A stretch of 64,000 bases of DNA from Kitasatospora humi (GTDB taxonomy: Bacteria > Actinomycetota > Actinomycetes > Streptomycetales > Streptomycetaceae): the NCBI RefSeq assembly GCF_020907985.1, contig NZ_JAJJPA010000017.1:62001-126000 (forward strand), in the 5' to 3' direction. Both the position numbers and the translations under genes were made by a program. Positions within the stretch are counted from its first letter, which is position 1, and every line of letters begins with the position of its first letter. Of this stretch, positions 34,252 through 42,927 are shown piece after piece. The notes under the pieces were generated by a model, which saw nothing but the letters and a program-made list of their open reading frames with translations, was not told the origin of the DNA and did not search any database.

Positions 34252-34854
34252 ATGCGGAAGATCGGACTGACAGGCGGGATCGGAGCGGGCAAGAGCGCCG
34301 TCTCCCAGCTACTGGTCTCCCACGGCGCGGTGCTGGTGGACTCCGACCTGATCGCGCGCGAGGTGGTGGCCCCCGGCACCCCCGGACTCGCCGCCGTGGT
34401 CGAGGAGTTCGGCCCCGAGGTACTGGCGGCGGACGGCTCGCTGGACCGCCCCGCCCTCGGCGCCGTCGTCTTCGCCGACCCGCAGCGCCGCCAGGCCCTG
34501 AACGCCATCGTCCACCCCCTGGTCCGGGACCGCTCCGCCGAACTCGAGGCGGCCGCCGCCGACGACGCGATCGTCGTGCACGACATCCCGCTGCTCGCCG
34601 AGAGCGGCCTGCAGTCCCTCTTCGACCAGGTCATCGTGGTCGACGCCGACGACGACGTCCGCCTCGACCGCCTGGTCCGGCTGCGCGGCATGTCCGAGGC
34701 CGAGGCCCGCTCCCGCATGGCCGCCCAGGCCACCCGCGACCAGCGCCTCGCCGTCGCCGACCTGGTGGTGGAGAACAACGGCACCCTGGCGGAGCTGGAG
34801 CAGCGGGTCAAGGCGGTGTGGGAGCAGCTGACGGGCGCTCAGCCCACTGGCTGA
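34252..34854 (+). CDS. coaE: dephospho-CoA kinase
   Basis: A 200-residue kinase for the last step of coenzyme A synthesis, phosphorylating the 3'-OH of dephospho-CoA with ATP. The P-loop IGLTGGIGAGKSAVSQLL, VDSDLIAREVVAPGTPG, NAIVHPLVRDR, DIPLLAESGL and VDADDDVRLDRLVRLRGMSEAEARSRM are all present. The length matches the stand-alone bacterial enzyme rather than the CoaE-DUF fusion of mycobacteria. Its place after rpsA matches the conserved order. Its 3' end overlaps the convergent VOC gene by 16 nt. Confidence 0.95.
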   Translation: MRKIGLTGGIGAGKSAVSQLLVSHGAVLVDSDLIAREVVAPGTPGLAAVVEEFGPEVLAADGSLDRPALGAVVFADPQRRQALNAIVHPLVRDRSAELEAAAADDAIVVHDIPLLAESGLQSLFDQVIVVDADDDVRLDRLVRLRGMSEAEARSRMAAQATRDQRLAVADLVVENNGTLAELEQRVKAVWEQLTGAQPTG

Positions 34855-35219
34855 AGCAGGTCCCACCGGTTCCCGTACACGTCCTCGAACACGGCCACCG
34901 TGCCGTACGCCTCCTGCCGCGGCTCCTCCAGGAAGCGCACGCCCGCCCCGCGCATCCGGGCGTACGCAGCCGTGAAGTCGTCCGTGTACAGGAACCAGCC
35001 GACCCGGCCGCCGGTCTGGTCGCCGATCCGCGCCAGCTGCTCGGGCTTCGACGGCCGCGCCAGCAGCAGCCCGCTCTCCGCTCCCGGGGGTGCGACGACG
35101 ACCCAGCGGCCGCCGTCCGCCCGCGGGGAGTCCTCGCGCAGCTCGAAGCCGAGGGCGTCGACGTAGAAGGCGATGGCCTCGTCGTAGTCGCGGACGAGGA
35201 GTGAGGTGAGAGCGATCAC
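34839..35219 (-). CDS. VOC-superfamily (glyoxalase-like) protein
   Basis: A 126-residue protein of two beta-alpha-beta-beta-beta units: LTSLLVRDYDEAIAFYVDALGFELRED and GWFLYTDDFTAAYARMRGAGVRFLEEP, ending EDVYGNRWDLLQP with the usual late Glu/Asp region. The family covers lyases, dioxygenases and antibiotic-binding proteins, so function is open. It is convergent with coaE and overlaps it. Confidence 0.85.
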   Translation of the reverse strand: MIALTSLLVRDYDEAIAFYVDALGFELREDSPRADGGRWVVVAPPGAESGLLLARPSKPEQLARIGDQTGGRVGWFLYTDDFTAAYARMRGAGVRFLEEPRQEAYGTVAVFEDVYGNRWDLLQPVG

Positions 35220-35276
35220 GGGCGTGAGCGTAGCCCAGCCCCGGTCAGCCGGCTGCGAGGGTGTCGGCCCCTCGGG

Positions 35277-35514
35277 CTACGCCGGCCGGCCGGCGGTGCC
35301 GACGCAGGCTTCATTGCCCTCGGGGTCGGCCAGCACCCAGTGGGACGGCGCGTGGGCGTCGGTCACCAGGCGGCCGCCGGCTGCCGGCGGCGAACGAGCC
35401 GGTGCGGAAGTACGCACAGGCCCCTTCGCCCAGCACCCGCCAGTCCTCGAGTCCGTCGGTCGTGTGGAACTGCTTCGGCCTGATCCGCGTGGTCGCGTCC
35501 TCGACATGGCTCAT
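35277..35514 (-). pseudogene. decayed pterin-4a-carbinolamine dehydratase/VOC gene
   Basis: On the minus strand, the frame from ATG 35514 reads MSHVEDATTRI and EDWRVLGEGACAYFRTGSFA, the N-terminus I associate with two-domain dehydratase/VOC proteins of about 240 residues. After about 45 residues the frame jumps; the tail AAGGRLVTDAHAPSHWVLA then DPEGNEACVGTA, typical of the C-terminal end, is read in another frame to the stop at 35277. So about 150 residues are missing and the junction is out of frame. The join is near 35375-35400, in a GCCGG-rich microhomology. Confidence 0.75.
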
Positions 35515-35566
35515 GCGGGGACCGTAGCGGCCGGCACCGACACGCGCGCGGACGGGCGCCCCCCGG

Positions 35567-36403
35567 TCATCCCTTCCGGGCCACGCCCGCCCAGATGCCC
35601 ACCTGGGCGTCCGTCTCGCTCGGCGGCTGCTCCGGGTGCCACAGGGGTGCGGTGACCACGCCCGGGTCGAGCAGCTCCAGGCCGTCGAAGAAGCGGGTGA
35701 CCTGGGCCTTGGTGCGCAGGGTGAGTTGGGCGGTGGCGTTGCGGTAGATGGCGGGGCCGCAGCCGGTGTCGGACGCGGGGATGAAGTCGCCGGTGCCGTG
35801 CGACAGGGCCAGGTAGCTGCCCGGTGGCAGGGCGTCGACCAGGGTGCGGACGATGCGGTACGGGTCGTCGGCCTCGTCGATGAAGTGCAGCACCGCGAAG
35901 AGCAGCAGGGCGACCGGCTCGCCGTCCGAGACCAGTCGCCGCACGGTCGGGTCGGCGAGGATGGCGTCCGGGTCGCGCAGGTCGGCCTGGACCACGTTGG
36001 TGCTGCCCGGTGCCCGGGAGGAGAGCAGGGCGCGGCTGTGCACCAGCACGATCGGGTCGTTGTCCAGGTAGGCGACCTGCGCGTCCGGGTGCACCTGCTG
36101 GGCGACCTCGTGGGTGTTGCCCGCGGTCGGGATCCCGGTGCCGATGTCGATGAACCGCCGCACCCCGAGACCGGCCAGCTGCCGCACCGCCCGCTGCAGG
36201 AAGGCCCGGTTGGCGCGGGCACTGATCCGCACCATCGGCCCGAGGGCGAGCACCTTCTCGGCGGCCTCCCGGTCGGCCGGGAAGTTGTCCTTGCCGCCCA
36301 GGTAGTAGTCGTACATCCGGGCCGGGTGCGGGATCTCCGGGTAGAGCTCGGCGGGCGGCGGGGCGTCGTCGTCCCAGGACATCCAGCGCTGATCCACGGT
36401 CAT
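35567..36403 (-). CDS. SAM-dependent methyltransferase, DUF574 family
   Basis: A 278-residue protein of the streptomycete DUF574 methyltransferase family. The N-terminus has HPARMYDYYLGGKDNFPADR, the family hallmark, then VRRFIDIGTGIPTAGNTHEV (SAM site), VAYLDNDPIVLVHSRALL and LLFAVLHFIDE. Streptomycetes carry dozens of such paralogues, mostly of unknown substrate. ATG 36403 has GGGGGGAAG 7 nt upstream. It may share a transcript with the pseudogene remnant downstream. Confidence 0.88.
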   Translation of the reverse strand: MTVDQRWMSWDDDAPPPAELYPEIPHPARMYDYYLGGKDNFPADREAAEKVLALGPMVRISARANRAFLQRAVRQLAGLGVRRFIDIGTGIPTAGNTHEVAQQVHPDAQVAYLDNDPIVLVHSRALLSSRAPGSTNVVQADLRDPDAILADPTVRRLVSDGEPVALLLFAVLHFIDEADDPYRIVRTLVDALPPGSYLALSHGTGDFIPASDTGCGPAIYRNATAQLTLRTKAQVTRFFDGLELLDPGVVTAPLWHPEQPPSETDAQVGIWAGVARKG

Positions 36404-36568
36404 GACGGCTTCCCCCCACGGGTTGACGACGGCGTGGCGACAGAATACTGGTGGGACGTCAGGGAGGTCCCGGCACCTCAGCATCGGAATCCGGTCCGGT
36501 ACCGTCCTCCGGGGCGCCCTCGCGCCGGAACGGCCCGCGGGCGCCCACGACCGGGCCGTCCCGCGCGG

Positions 36569-37141
36569 TCAGCGCACGGCGGTCGCGAACACGCCCCGGG
36601 TCGTGCTGCCCTCGGGCCAGGTCCACTCGGCGACCAGCTGCGCGGTGTCGCCCTGCGCCGCACCGGCCCGCAGCACCCGGCTGAGCCGCACGTCGAACTC
36701 CCCGTCGCCGACGGCGCCGTGCACGGTGACCGTCAAGTCCGGTGTGTCGTCCTCGTCCTGGTCCTGCGGCACCGCCCCGCCGTTCATCAGCGCGCGCAAC
36801 TGCTCCCGCACCACCGGGTCGTGCGCGCCGTCGTAGAGCCAGCGGGTGCCGAGCACGCCGTGCTCGGAGGTGCCGACCAGTGCCGTCTCGGGAACGCCGT
36901 CCAGCGGCGCGCCGCGGTAGCCCATCGGCACCAGGTAGGCGACCGGTTCGGCGGCCGAGGTGTCCACGACCACCACGAACTCGATGCCGACCTCGCCCGC
37001 CGGGTCGTCGAGCCGGAACCCGCCCGCCTTGGCCAGCACGGGCGTGCCGGCGCCGCCGAGGTACCAACTCTGCTTCGGCAGCCAGTCGGTGAGCAGCTCC
37101 ACCTTGGTGGGCTGCATGGTGGTCTGGTGGATGACGGCCAT
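36569..37141 (-). CDS. maltokinase N-terminal cap-like domain protein
   Basis: A 190-residue protein resembling the N-terminal cap domain of maltokinase (Mak/Pep2): TKVELLTDWLPKQSWYLGGAG near the start, VAYLVPMGYRG, LGTRWLYDGAHDPV, and a C-terminal TVTVHGAVGDGEFDVRLSRVL. The kinase domain that should follow is absent, so this is a stand-alone cap protein. It lies directly downstream of the amylase gene on the same strand (83-nt gap), which fits a maltodextrin theme. GAGGAA precedes ATG 37141. Confidence 0.7.
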   Translation of the reverse strand: MAVIHQTTMQPTKVELLTDWLPKQSWYLGGAGTPVLAKAGGFRLDDPAGEVGIEFVVVVDTSAAEPVAYLVPMGYRGAPLDGVPETALVGTSEHGVLGTRWLYDGAHDPVVREQLRALMNGGAVPQDQDEDDTPDLTVTVHGAVGDGEFDVRLSRVLRAGAAQGDTAQLVAEWTWPEGSTTRGVFATAVR

Positions 37142-37224
37142 GCGGGTTCCTCGGGAAGACGGACCACGACCCGCCATTTGACGGGCCGTGGTCGAGATTG
37201 TCCCAGAGCCGGCTCAGGCCCTGG

Positions 37225-39017
37225 TCACCAGCTGTCGTTGTTCGTCGCGCTGCCCGAACCGCCGGTGGTGAAGTACTTGTTGCCGCCCGGTTCCCAGACC
37301 ACGAGCCGTCCGGGTTCTTGATGACGTACTTGTACTCGACGTAGGTGTTGGCCGGCAGCGTGACGGTGCCGCTCCAGACCGGGTAGCCGGCCGAGGAGAG
37401 CGGGATCGCCTGGTTGGTGTTCCAGCTGCCGAGGGCCGGGATCGAGCCCACCAGGTAGACGTTCTGGCCGAACGCGGTGGTCTCGTTGACGTTGAAGGTC
37501 TGGCCCACCGTGCCGGCGACCGCCTTCGGGCTGTACAGCGCCACGGCGTCCATCGCCGGGACGGTGACGGTGGCGGTGCCGTTGGCGGCCACGGTGACGG
37601 TCGAGCCGGAGCAGGCGCCGGTGGCCGGGGTCAGGTCGCCGTGGATGATGTCGCAGTACGTGCCCGCGGGCAGTCCGGTCGCCACGGTGACGGTCTTGGC
37701 GCTGCTCTCGTTGTTGATCGCGATCCAGCCCCGGTTGCCCCGGCTGAAGGCGATCAGGTTGCTGCCGTCGTCGTACCAGTTGCCGACCGACTGGCCGGCC
37801 GTGGCGTTGTGCCAGCCGACCATGTTGGCGATGCCCTGGTTGCGGTGGGTGCAGAACCAGCCGTTGGAGCAGTCGGTGTTGGTGACGAACCCGTTGGCGT
37901 CGGCCGGCGGGGAGTCGTCGCTGTTGGTCCAGGTGAAGCTGGAGTACACCTGCGGGACGTCGTAGCCCCAGGCCAGCTCGAAGAGGTTGGCCAGGATGTA
38001 GGGGGCGCCGCTCTTGTAGTCGAGGGTGCTGCCGTTGCGCTCGGTGTCGTGGTTGGTCACCATCGAGGTCGAGCTGCCGGGCGGCTCCAGGCCCCAACTC
38101 TGGCCGAAGCTCTTCAGGTTGGCGATGTTGCCGGTGAACTGTGCCTTCAGGTCGTCGGCGTAGGTGAACTCGATGACGCTGCCGTTCGACTCGAACGCGC
38201 CGGGCGCGAGCGAGCCGGAACTGCCCGGGATGACCTCCTGGTAGACGTACGGCCGGCTGTTGGTCCAGGTGGTGTTGTGCACCTGGGCCAGGATCGCCGC
38301 CATGTCGGCCTGGGCGATGTGCTTGGCCGCGTCCATCCGGAAGCCGTCGACGCCCACGGACACCAGGCTGTTGAGGTAGCCGGCCTCGGTCTGGCGGACG
38401 TGGCTGCTCTCCGTGTAGAGGTCCTCCAGGTTGGACAGGTCGCACTCCTGCACCTGCTGGACGTTGTTCCAGTCGTTGATCGACAGGTCCGCGTTCGGGC
38501 AGTTCGCCGGGTAGGCGTGGAAGTCGGCGGAGCTGTAACCCGGCTGGGAGTAACTCTCGTTGGCGGAGTTGAAGGTGTCGCCGCCGTACGAGTCGGTGCT
38601 GGTGTTGTTGTTGCCGGCCATGTGGTTGAGCACGGCGTCCGCGTACACCTTGACGCCGGCGTTGTGGCAGGCCGTCACCATGGACGCGAACTGCGTGGCG
38701 GTGCCCATCCGGCTGTTGAGGTCGTAGCCGACCGGCTGGTACACCTCCCACCACGGGTGGCTGCTCTGGTTGAGCCGGATCGAGTCCTGGGGTGGCGCGA
38801 CCTCGACCGCGCCGTAGCCCTTCGGGCCGAGGACGGTGGTGCACTCGTTGGCCACGGAGGGCCAGTTCCACTCGAAGAGGTTGGCGATCACGTCGCCGCC
38901 GTCGGGGGCGCTGGTCGCATGGGCGGCGGTCGGGGCGGTGAGCGGCAGTACGGCGCCGCTGAGCAGGGCGCCGGCCACCATCAGGGCGGCTCGACCGCGC
39001 CGGCGGGCTCGCTTCAT
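37225..39017 (-). CDS. secreted alpha-amylase (GH13) with CBM20, frameshifted near the end
   Basis: Signal peptide MKRARRRGRAALMVAGALL to AHA, then GH13: ANLFEWNWPSVANEC, the nucleophile in GFRMDAAKH, the acid/base Glu in YQEVIPGSSG, the transition-state Asp in VTNHDTERNG, and an all-beta domain. A CBM20 starch-binding domain (GQTFNVNETTAFGQNVYLVG, LPANTYVEYKYVIK) ends the protein. At about 37302 one base is missing: translation runs on from DGS as WSGNRAA, while the correct end (WEPGGNKYFTTGG...NNDSW) is in the next frame. Restoring one G gives exactly 597 residues; as written the frame runs on to 36459 (852 residues). AGGAGAG precedes the start. Confidence 0.85.
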
Positions 39018-39422
39018 GTGGGGGTCTCTCCTGGGCTGGCGGCCCCGGCCACGGGCAACCGGTTGCCGGGCAGCGCGAAGCGTCGGCGCAGCGTCGCGCG
39101 AACACGCCAGGAGGCCGTGGGGAGCCTGGGGGTGGGTGGTGCCCCGGGCAGGTTTGGGGGACCGCCCGGAGCCCGGCAGGCCGTTCGCCGCGCCGAGGTC
39201 CCACCCGGCGCCGACGACCGACCGGGAGCCGCACGGCACGTGGACCGCCCGGCTCCCTCGCCGGTGCGGCGAGCCACTCTGCTGGGGAGGGCAGCCGCCG
39301 CGCAGCAGACCTTCTCGCGTGCCGGTGTGGGCGTCAAGGGGGAGTGCAGCCGGTTGCCGAAAGTTGCTGCAAATAGTTACATGGGGCGCGAGTGCGGGCC
39401 CGCACCGGCCTGGACGGCACCG
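39018..39422. promoter_or_regulatory. amylase upstream region with repeated GGTTGCC sites
   Basis: No gene is supported in this region. A perfect 14-bp palindrome GGCAACCGGTTGCC (39054-39067) lies 37 nt upstream of the amylase start. CCGGTTGCCG recurs at 39350-39359, followed by a second dyad TTGCTGCAA (39365-39373). Such paired GC/TTGC palindromes resemble LacI-family (MalR-type) operators known to control streptomycete amylases. No promoter can be placed with confidence. Confidence 0.5.
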
Positions 39423-39451
39423 GGCCCGCCGCAACGGGGGTGCGGCGGGCC
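39423..39451. terminator. terminator of the WXG100 operon
   Basis: GGCCCGCCGCA (39423-39433) pairs perfectly with TGCGGCGGGCC (39441-39451) around a 7-nt loop, 17 nt beyond the stop of the leftward membrane gene. Confidence 0.75.
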
Positions 39452-39468
39452 TGCGGCGAGGGCGACGG

Positions 39469-39972
39469 CTACCGTCGGCGGCGAGCCTGGGCGGCCTGCC
39501 GGCGCTCGTGGTCCAACCAGGCACCGCGCTCGTTGACGGTGCGGGCGGTGAAGATGTCCGGAAGTGCGGCGCCCAGCAGGTAGCCGGCCATGACCGGAAG
39601 GACGACGAAGCCCAGCAGAATCACCGGCAGTTGCCCGGCTCTGGCGAGCCCAAGGCCTCGAGCCCTCTTGTGGCGTAGATCCTCCGGCGTTGGCGGCGAG
39701 GCAGCCCGGCGGAGGAACTCGCGCACCCCGAGGCCGATAGCGGCCGCGGTGGCACCCACCAGGATGACTGTGGCCACCGGCCGCCATCGCCCCCAGCCCG
39801 TGCTGAGATGGACGAACAGGTAGCTGCCCAGACCGGCCATATAGGCAACCACCGCGAGCTGGATCAGTGCCAAGCAGACCCGACGTAGCCAGTAGCCGGC
39901 GCCCCTGCGGTACCAGCTGCGGCCGAGGAGGGGGAGGGCCTCGACCGGCTCAGAAGAGGCTGCTGATCCCAT
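39469..39972 (-). CDS. small membrane protein of the WXG100 operon
   Basis: A 167-residue protein with about three hydrophobic helices: VCLALIQLAVVAYMAGLGSY, PVATVILVGATAAAIGLGV and LPVILLGFVVLPVMAGYLLG, separated by basic loops, with an Arg-rich C-terminus. No family recognised. Its start overlaps the end of the large WXG gene by 23 nt, with AAGGGAG upstream, so the two are translationally coupled. As the last gene of the set it could be an immunity, anchor or accessory protein; that is inference. Confidence 0.65.
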   Translation of the reverse strand: MGSAASSEPVEALPLLGRSWYRRGAGYWLRRVCLALIQLAVVAYMAGLGSYLFVHLSTGWGRWRPVATVILVGATAAAIGLGVREFLRRAASPPTPEDLRHKRARGLGLARAGQLPVILLGFVVLPVMAGYLLGAALPDIFTARTVNERGAWLDHERRQAAQARRRR

Positions 39973-41245
39973 GCCAGACTCCCTTCGCCGCTCCCGACAC
40001 CATGCCCCCGATTGCCTTGCCCGTCTGAGTAACGGAGTGGACGGTGCCGTCCCAGATCCCTCCCGCCACGCCGTGATTGTGGATGTCCTCGCTCCAATGC
40101 TCGTGGAACACCTTGTCCGTGAAGGTTCCTACACCCACGATGACGATGCCGCCGATCGCGGCCACTGACACCGCACCCTCCACTGGCAGCGCGGCGACAG
40201 CGACCCCGGCGGCGACGGCCCCGGCACCGAGCCCCACCAGTCCACCGCCGACGTCCACCAGCAGCGAGTGGCCCCAAGACCAGCCTTCCTGGTGGTCGGT
40301 GTTGGCCTCCAATGCCCCGCCGGCGACCGTGGCGGCGATGTCCACCACCGGGATTTCCCTGAGGAACTTCGGTGCGCCGTCGACCAGTTCAACGCCCTTG
40401 GCGGCATCGGCCAGCTTGTAGTTGAGCTGCCTGTCGTAGGGTAGGAACGGGCTGCCGCTCTCCGCCTTGGATATCTCGCTCTCCAGGCCGGTCAGCTCGT
40501 CAGCGGCCTTCTGCCACTCGCCGCGCAGCTGGAAGAGCTTGGGCAGGTTCTGCTTGGCGGTCTTCAGCTTCGCCTCTTCGTCCGCCAGGGAGTTGAGTGC
40601 GGCTTCGTGCTTGGCTTGCGCATCCGGGAGCTTCTTCGCGGCATCCAAGCCAAGCGAACGCTCCTCATCGGTTTTGGCGGTCCAGAGCGCGCGCAGGTAG
40701 TCGGCGACCACGATCTTGTCGCCGGTGCCCATCGGCTTGCTCGGGTCGATGCTCGCGTAGAGGTCGTCCAGTGCCTTCAGCGCGTCGATCCGCGCCTGTT
40801 GGGCAGTGGTCATCGACTCGTTGTAGAAGGTGGCGTAGTCGTGCAGGTTGCCGATCGCGGTCTGCTCGGCCGCGCTGGGCGGGTCGTTGGTGGCCAGCTG
40901 CCCCGGCACACCGTTCGGGCCGACGGGTACGCCCTTGCGGGTGGCCACGTCGGCCGCGTTCTGCAGCACGGTGTTGGCGGCGGACAGCCGGTTCCCGAGG
41001 TCGGTGAGGACCTTGCCGACTGCCTCCACCAGCTCCGCGAAGCCGCCCGCCGCCATCGAGGAAGTGCTCCAGGACGAGCGGAAGTTGTCGGCCGCGCTGC
41101 CACTCCAGCCCGCGTCCGTCACCAGCGAGTCGACCTTGGAGTTCAGCGGTTGGACCACCGCGTCCAAGTCCTTCTTGGCGCCCGTCAAGGTGCTGCCCAT
41201 GTTCAGCAGCCCACCGATGTCGCCGCCGACCCAGCTGTCCGTCAT
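39950..41245 (-). CDS. large WXG100-type (LXG-like) protein, possible type VII substrate
   Basis: A 431-residue protein. The first 100 residues form a helical hairpin with W47-S-G49 (AGWSGSAADNFRSSWS) as in WXG100 proteins. A long coiled region follows (AKHEAALNSLADEEAKLKTA and TGLESEISKA). The last about 110 residues are Gly/Ala/Val-rich (HSLLVDVGGGLVGLGAGAVA, VAAIGGIVIVGVGTF), a membrane-active or glycine-zipper module. This architecture resembles polymorphic toxins or ESX substrates. Type VII core components (EccC etc.) are not in the window. ATG 41245 has GGGGAG 8 nt upstream. Confidence 0.72.
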   Translation of the reverse strand: MTDSWVGGDIGGLLNMGSTLTGAKKDLDAVVQPLNSKVDSLVTDAGWSGSAADNFRSSWSTSSMAAGGFAELVEAVGKVLTDLGNRLSAANTVLQNAADVATRKGVPVGPNGVPGQLATNDPPSAAEQTAIGNLHDYATFYNESMTTAQQARIDALKALDDLYASIDPSKPMGTGDKIVVADYLRALWTAKTDEERSLGLDAAKKLPDAQAKHEAALNSLADEEAKLKTAKQNLPKLFQLRGEWQKAADELTGLESEISKAESGSPFLPYDRQLNYKLADAAKGVELVDGAPKFLREIPVVDIAATVAGGALEANTDHQEGWSWGHSLLVDVGGGLVGLGAGAVAAGVAVAALPVEGAVSVAAIGGIVIVGVGTFTDKVFHEHWSEDIHNHGVAGGIWDGTVHSVTQTGKAIGGMVSGAAKGVWHGISSLF

Positions 41246-41318
41246 GCCCTGCTCCCCATCGCCCGTGCCTCCCCCGTCGGCGCCCACGGTCCGTCGCCGT
41301 ACGGCCGCTCCGTGGCTG

Positions 41319-41609
41319 TCACATCAAGTCCTCGAACACGCCGTGCACATCGACGTCGTTGCGCTGGTAGGAGTCGTGGGTGGTCTTCAGCTTGTCGCCG
41401 TTGGCCTCGATCACCCCGGCCAGCTTGGCGTGCAGGCCGGCGATCGCCTCCATCATCGAGGTGATCGCGTTGTCCAGGCCGCCGTCGCCGGAGGCGGCGA
41501 TCGGCGGTGCGACGCTCGTCTTGAGGTTGGCGTAGGTCTGGGCCTCGGTGTGGAACGTGGTGGCCATCGACTGCAGGTCGCCCAGCACCAGCTCGAACTG
41601 ACCGCTCAT
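41319..41609 (-). CDS. WXG100/EspC-like small secreted-type protein
   Basis: A 96-residue all-helical protein (MSGQFELVLGDLQSMATTFH ... AIAGLHAKLAGVIEANGDKL ... YQRNDVDVHGVFEDLM), the size and periodic pattern of WXG100/EspC partners of type VII secretion, although it lacks an obvious WxG. It overlaps the upstream SAV_915-like gene by 4 nt (ATGA). It is probably a helper or heterodimer partner of the 431-residue protein, 74 nt downstream. Confidence 0.65.
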   Translation of the reverse strand: MSGQFELVLGDLQSMATTFHTEAQTYANLKTSVAPPIAASGDGGLDNAITSMMEAIAGLHAKLAGVIEANGDKLKTTHDSYQRNDVDVHGVFEDLM

Positions 41610-41965
41610 CGCGCCACCACCCCGGCGGCCGTGGCGTACTGGTCGAGGTCCTGCGGGCTCCAGGTGCGGGTGCCGGGCGGCAGCTCGGGGTCCAGGTAGA
41701 CCGGTGCATAGCCGGCGCCGCGCATCAGCTGCACGAACGAGCGGGCGGGCACCGCGATCCACGGCTGCGCCTCGCCCAGTGCCGCCACCAGCTTCTCGGT
41801 GCTGGTGAAGGCGACCGGCACCGGCCCGCCGAGCGAGCTCTGCAGCAGCTCGAAGCCGATCTGCGGTGCGACCTGCGGGTCGGCCGGGTAGCGCGGATGG
41901 GCGGGGACGTAGACCGGGGTGTCCGGGGCTATCGCACCGGCTGCCGTCATGGCTTGCTCGATCAC
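41606..41965 (-). CDS. SseB/SAV_915-like small protein, first gene of the WXG100 operon
   Basis: A 119-residue soluble protein: PDTPVYVPAHPRY, IGFELLQSSLGGPVPVAFTS, VAALGEAQPWIAVPARSFV, GYAPVYLDPELPPGTRTW. The pattern resembles SseB-N-terminal domains often found beside WXG100 genes in streptomycetes. GTG 41965 has GGGAGGA 6 nt upstream, better than the ATG at 41950. The family may assist or regulate export; assignment is tentative. Confidence 0.55.
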   Translation of the reverse strand: MIEQAMTAAGAIAPDTPVYVPAHPRYPADPQVAPQIGFELLQSSLGGPVPVAFTSTEKLVAALGEAQPWIAVPARSFVQLMRGAGYAPVYLDPELPPGTRTWSPQDLDQYATAAGVVAR

Positions 41966-42203
41966 CTGTTCCTCCCGTGGGGTTCGCGTCGCCGTCAGGC
42001 CCCGGCGACCGGGTATGACGGTAACACTGCGAACTGACACGGACACGGATGGGTGAGGAGCGTCGGTGGGTCAGGCGCTCCGCCGGGCACAGTGGGTGAC
42101 GGCGGAATCGATGCACCGGTGGCGCCGATGGAGAAGGTGTGCAGGTGGCCGCCGTCCGTTGGGCGTCCCGTGCTGCGGCTGCCGGCCGTCGGCGGTGGCC
42201 CGG

Positions 42204-42869
42204 TCACGCGGGCGCTTCGCCGTCGGCCGAGCGCCTGGCGGCCAACTCCTTCGCCTCCAGCGGGAGTGCCTCGGCGACCAGGAGGCGCGGCAGCAGCTCC
42301 GGCTCCAGGGTCAGGGCGCGGAACACGAGTTCGACCGTCACGTCGTGGCCGGGGCGGTGGACGATCTCGATCTGGTCGGCGGCGTGGATCTCGCCGGGGT
42401 GGATCACCCGCAAGTACGCCCCCGGGCGGGCGGCTTCGGTGAACCGCCTGAGCCAGCCGTCCCGGCCGAGCCAGCCCTGGAACGTCGCGCACGGGATCCG
42501 TGGGCAGGACACCTCCAGGGCGACGTCCGGCCCGATCCGCCAACGCTCCCCGATCAGGGCGCCGTTGACGTCCACGCCCAGGGTGGTCAGGTTCTCACCG
42601 AAAACGCCGTTCGGCAGCGGCCTTTCCAACTCCGCCTCCCAGGAGTCGAGTTCTTCGCGGGCGTAGGCGTAGACGGCCTGGTCGGCGCCGCCGTGGTTCC
42701 TGACGTCGTACGCCCGGTCCCCGGCGAGGCCGACCTCCCCGGCGCCCTTGGGGCCGGGTGCGCGGACGGCGACCGGGCCCTGCACGGGCCGCTTGTCGAT
42801 GCCGGTCGTGCTGGAGCTCTTCCACGGATTGGGTCGGGGCCTGCCGACGTTGACGGAGAGCAGCGTCAT
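42204..42869 (-). CDS. MOSC-domain protein
   Basis: A 221-residue MOSC (molybdenum cofactor sulfurase C-terminal) protein of the YiiM type. GLAGDRAYDVRNHGGADQAVYAY is the signature region (split here as GLAGDRAYDVRNHGG and DQAVYAY), then PNGVFGENLTTLGVD and SCPRIPCATFQGWLG with C122/C127, one likely binding the molybdenum atom. Such proteins reduce N-hydroxylated compounds such as 6-hydroxylaminopurine. It starts 59 nt after the desaturase stop on the same strand; shared transcription is possible. Confidence 0.87.
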   Translation of the reverse strand: MTLLSVNVGRPRPNPWKSSSTTGIDKRPVQGPVAVRAPGPKGAGEVGLAGDRAYDVRNHGGADQAVYAYAREELDSWEAELERPLPNGVFGENLTTLGVDVNGALIGERWRIGPDVALEVSCPRIPCATFQGWLGRDGWLRRFTEAARPGAYLRVIHPGEIHAADQIEIVHRPGHDVTVELVFRALTLEPELLPRLLVAEALPLEAKELAARRSADGEAPA

Positions 42870-42927
42870 GGGGGGTGACAGTAAGGGACCTTCCGCGTTG
42901 CCGCGACCCGTTTCCCACCGGCGGCCG

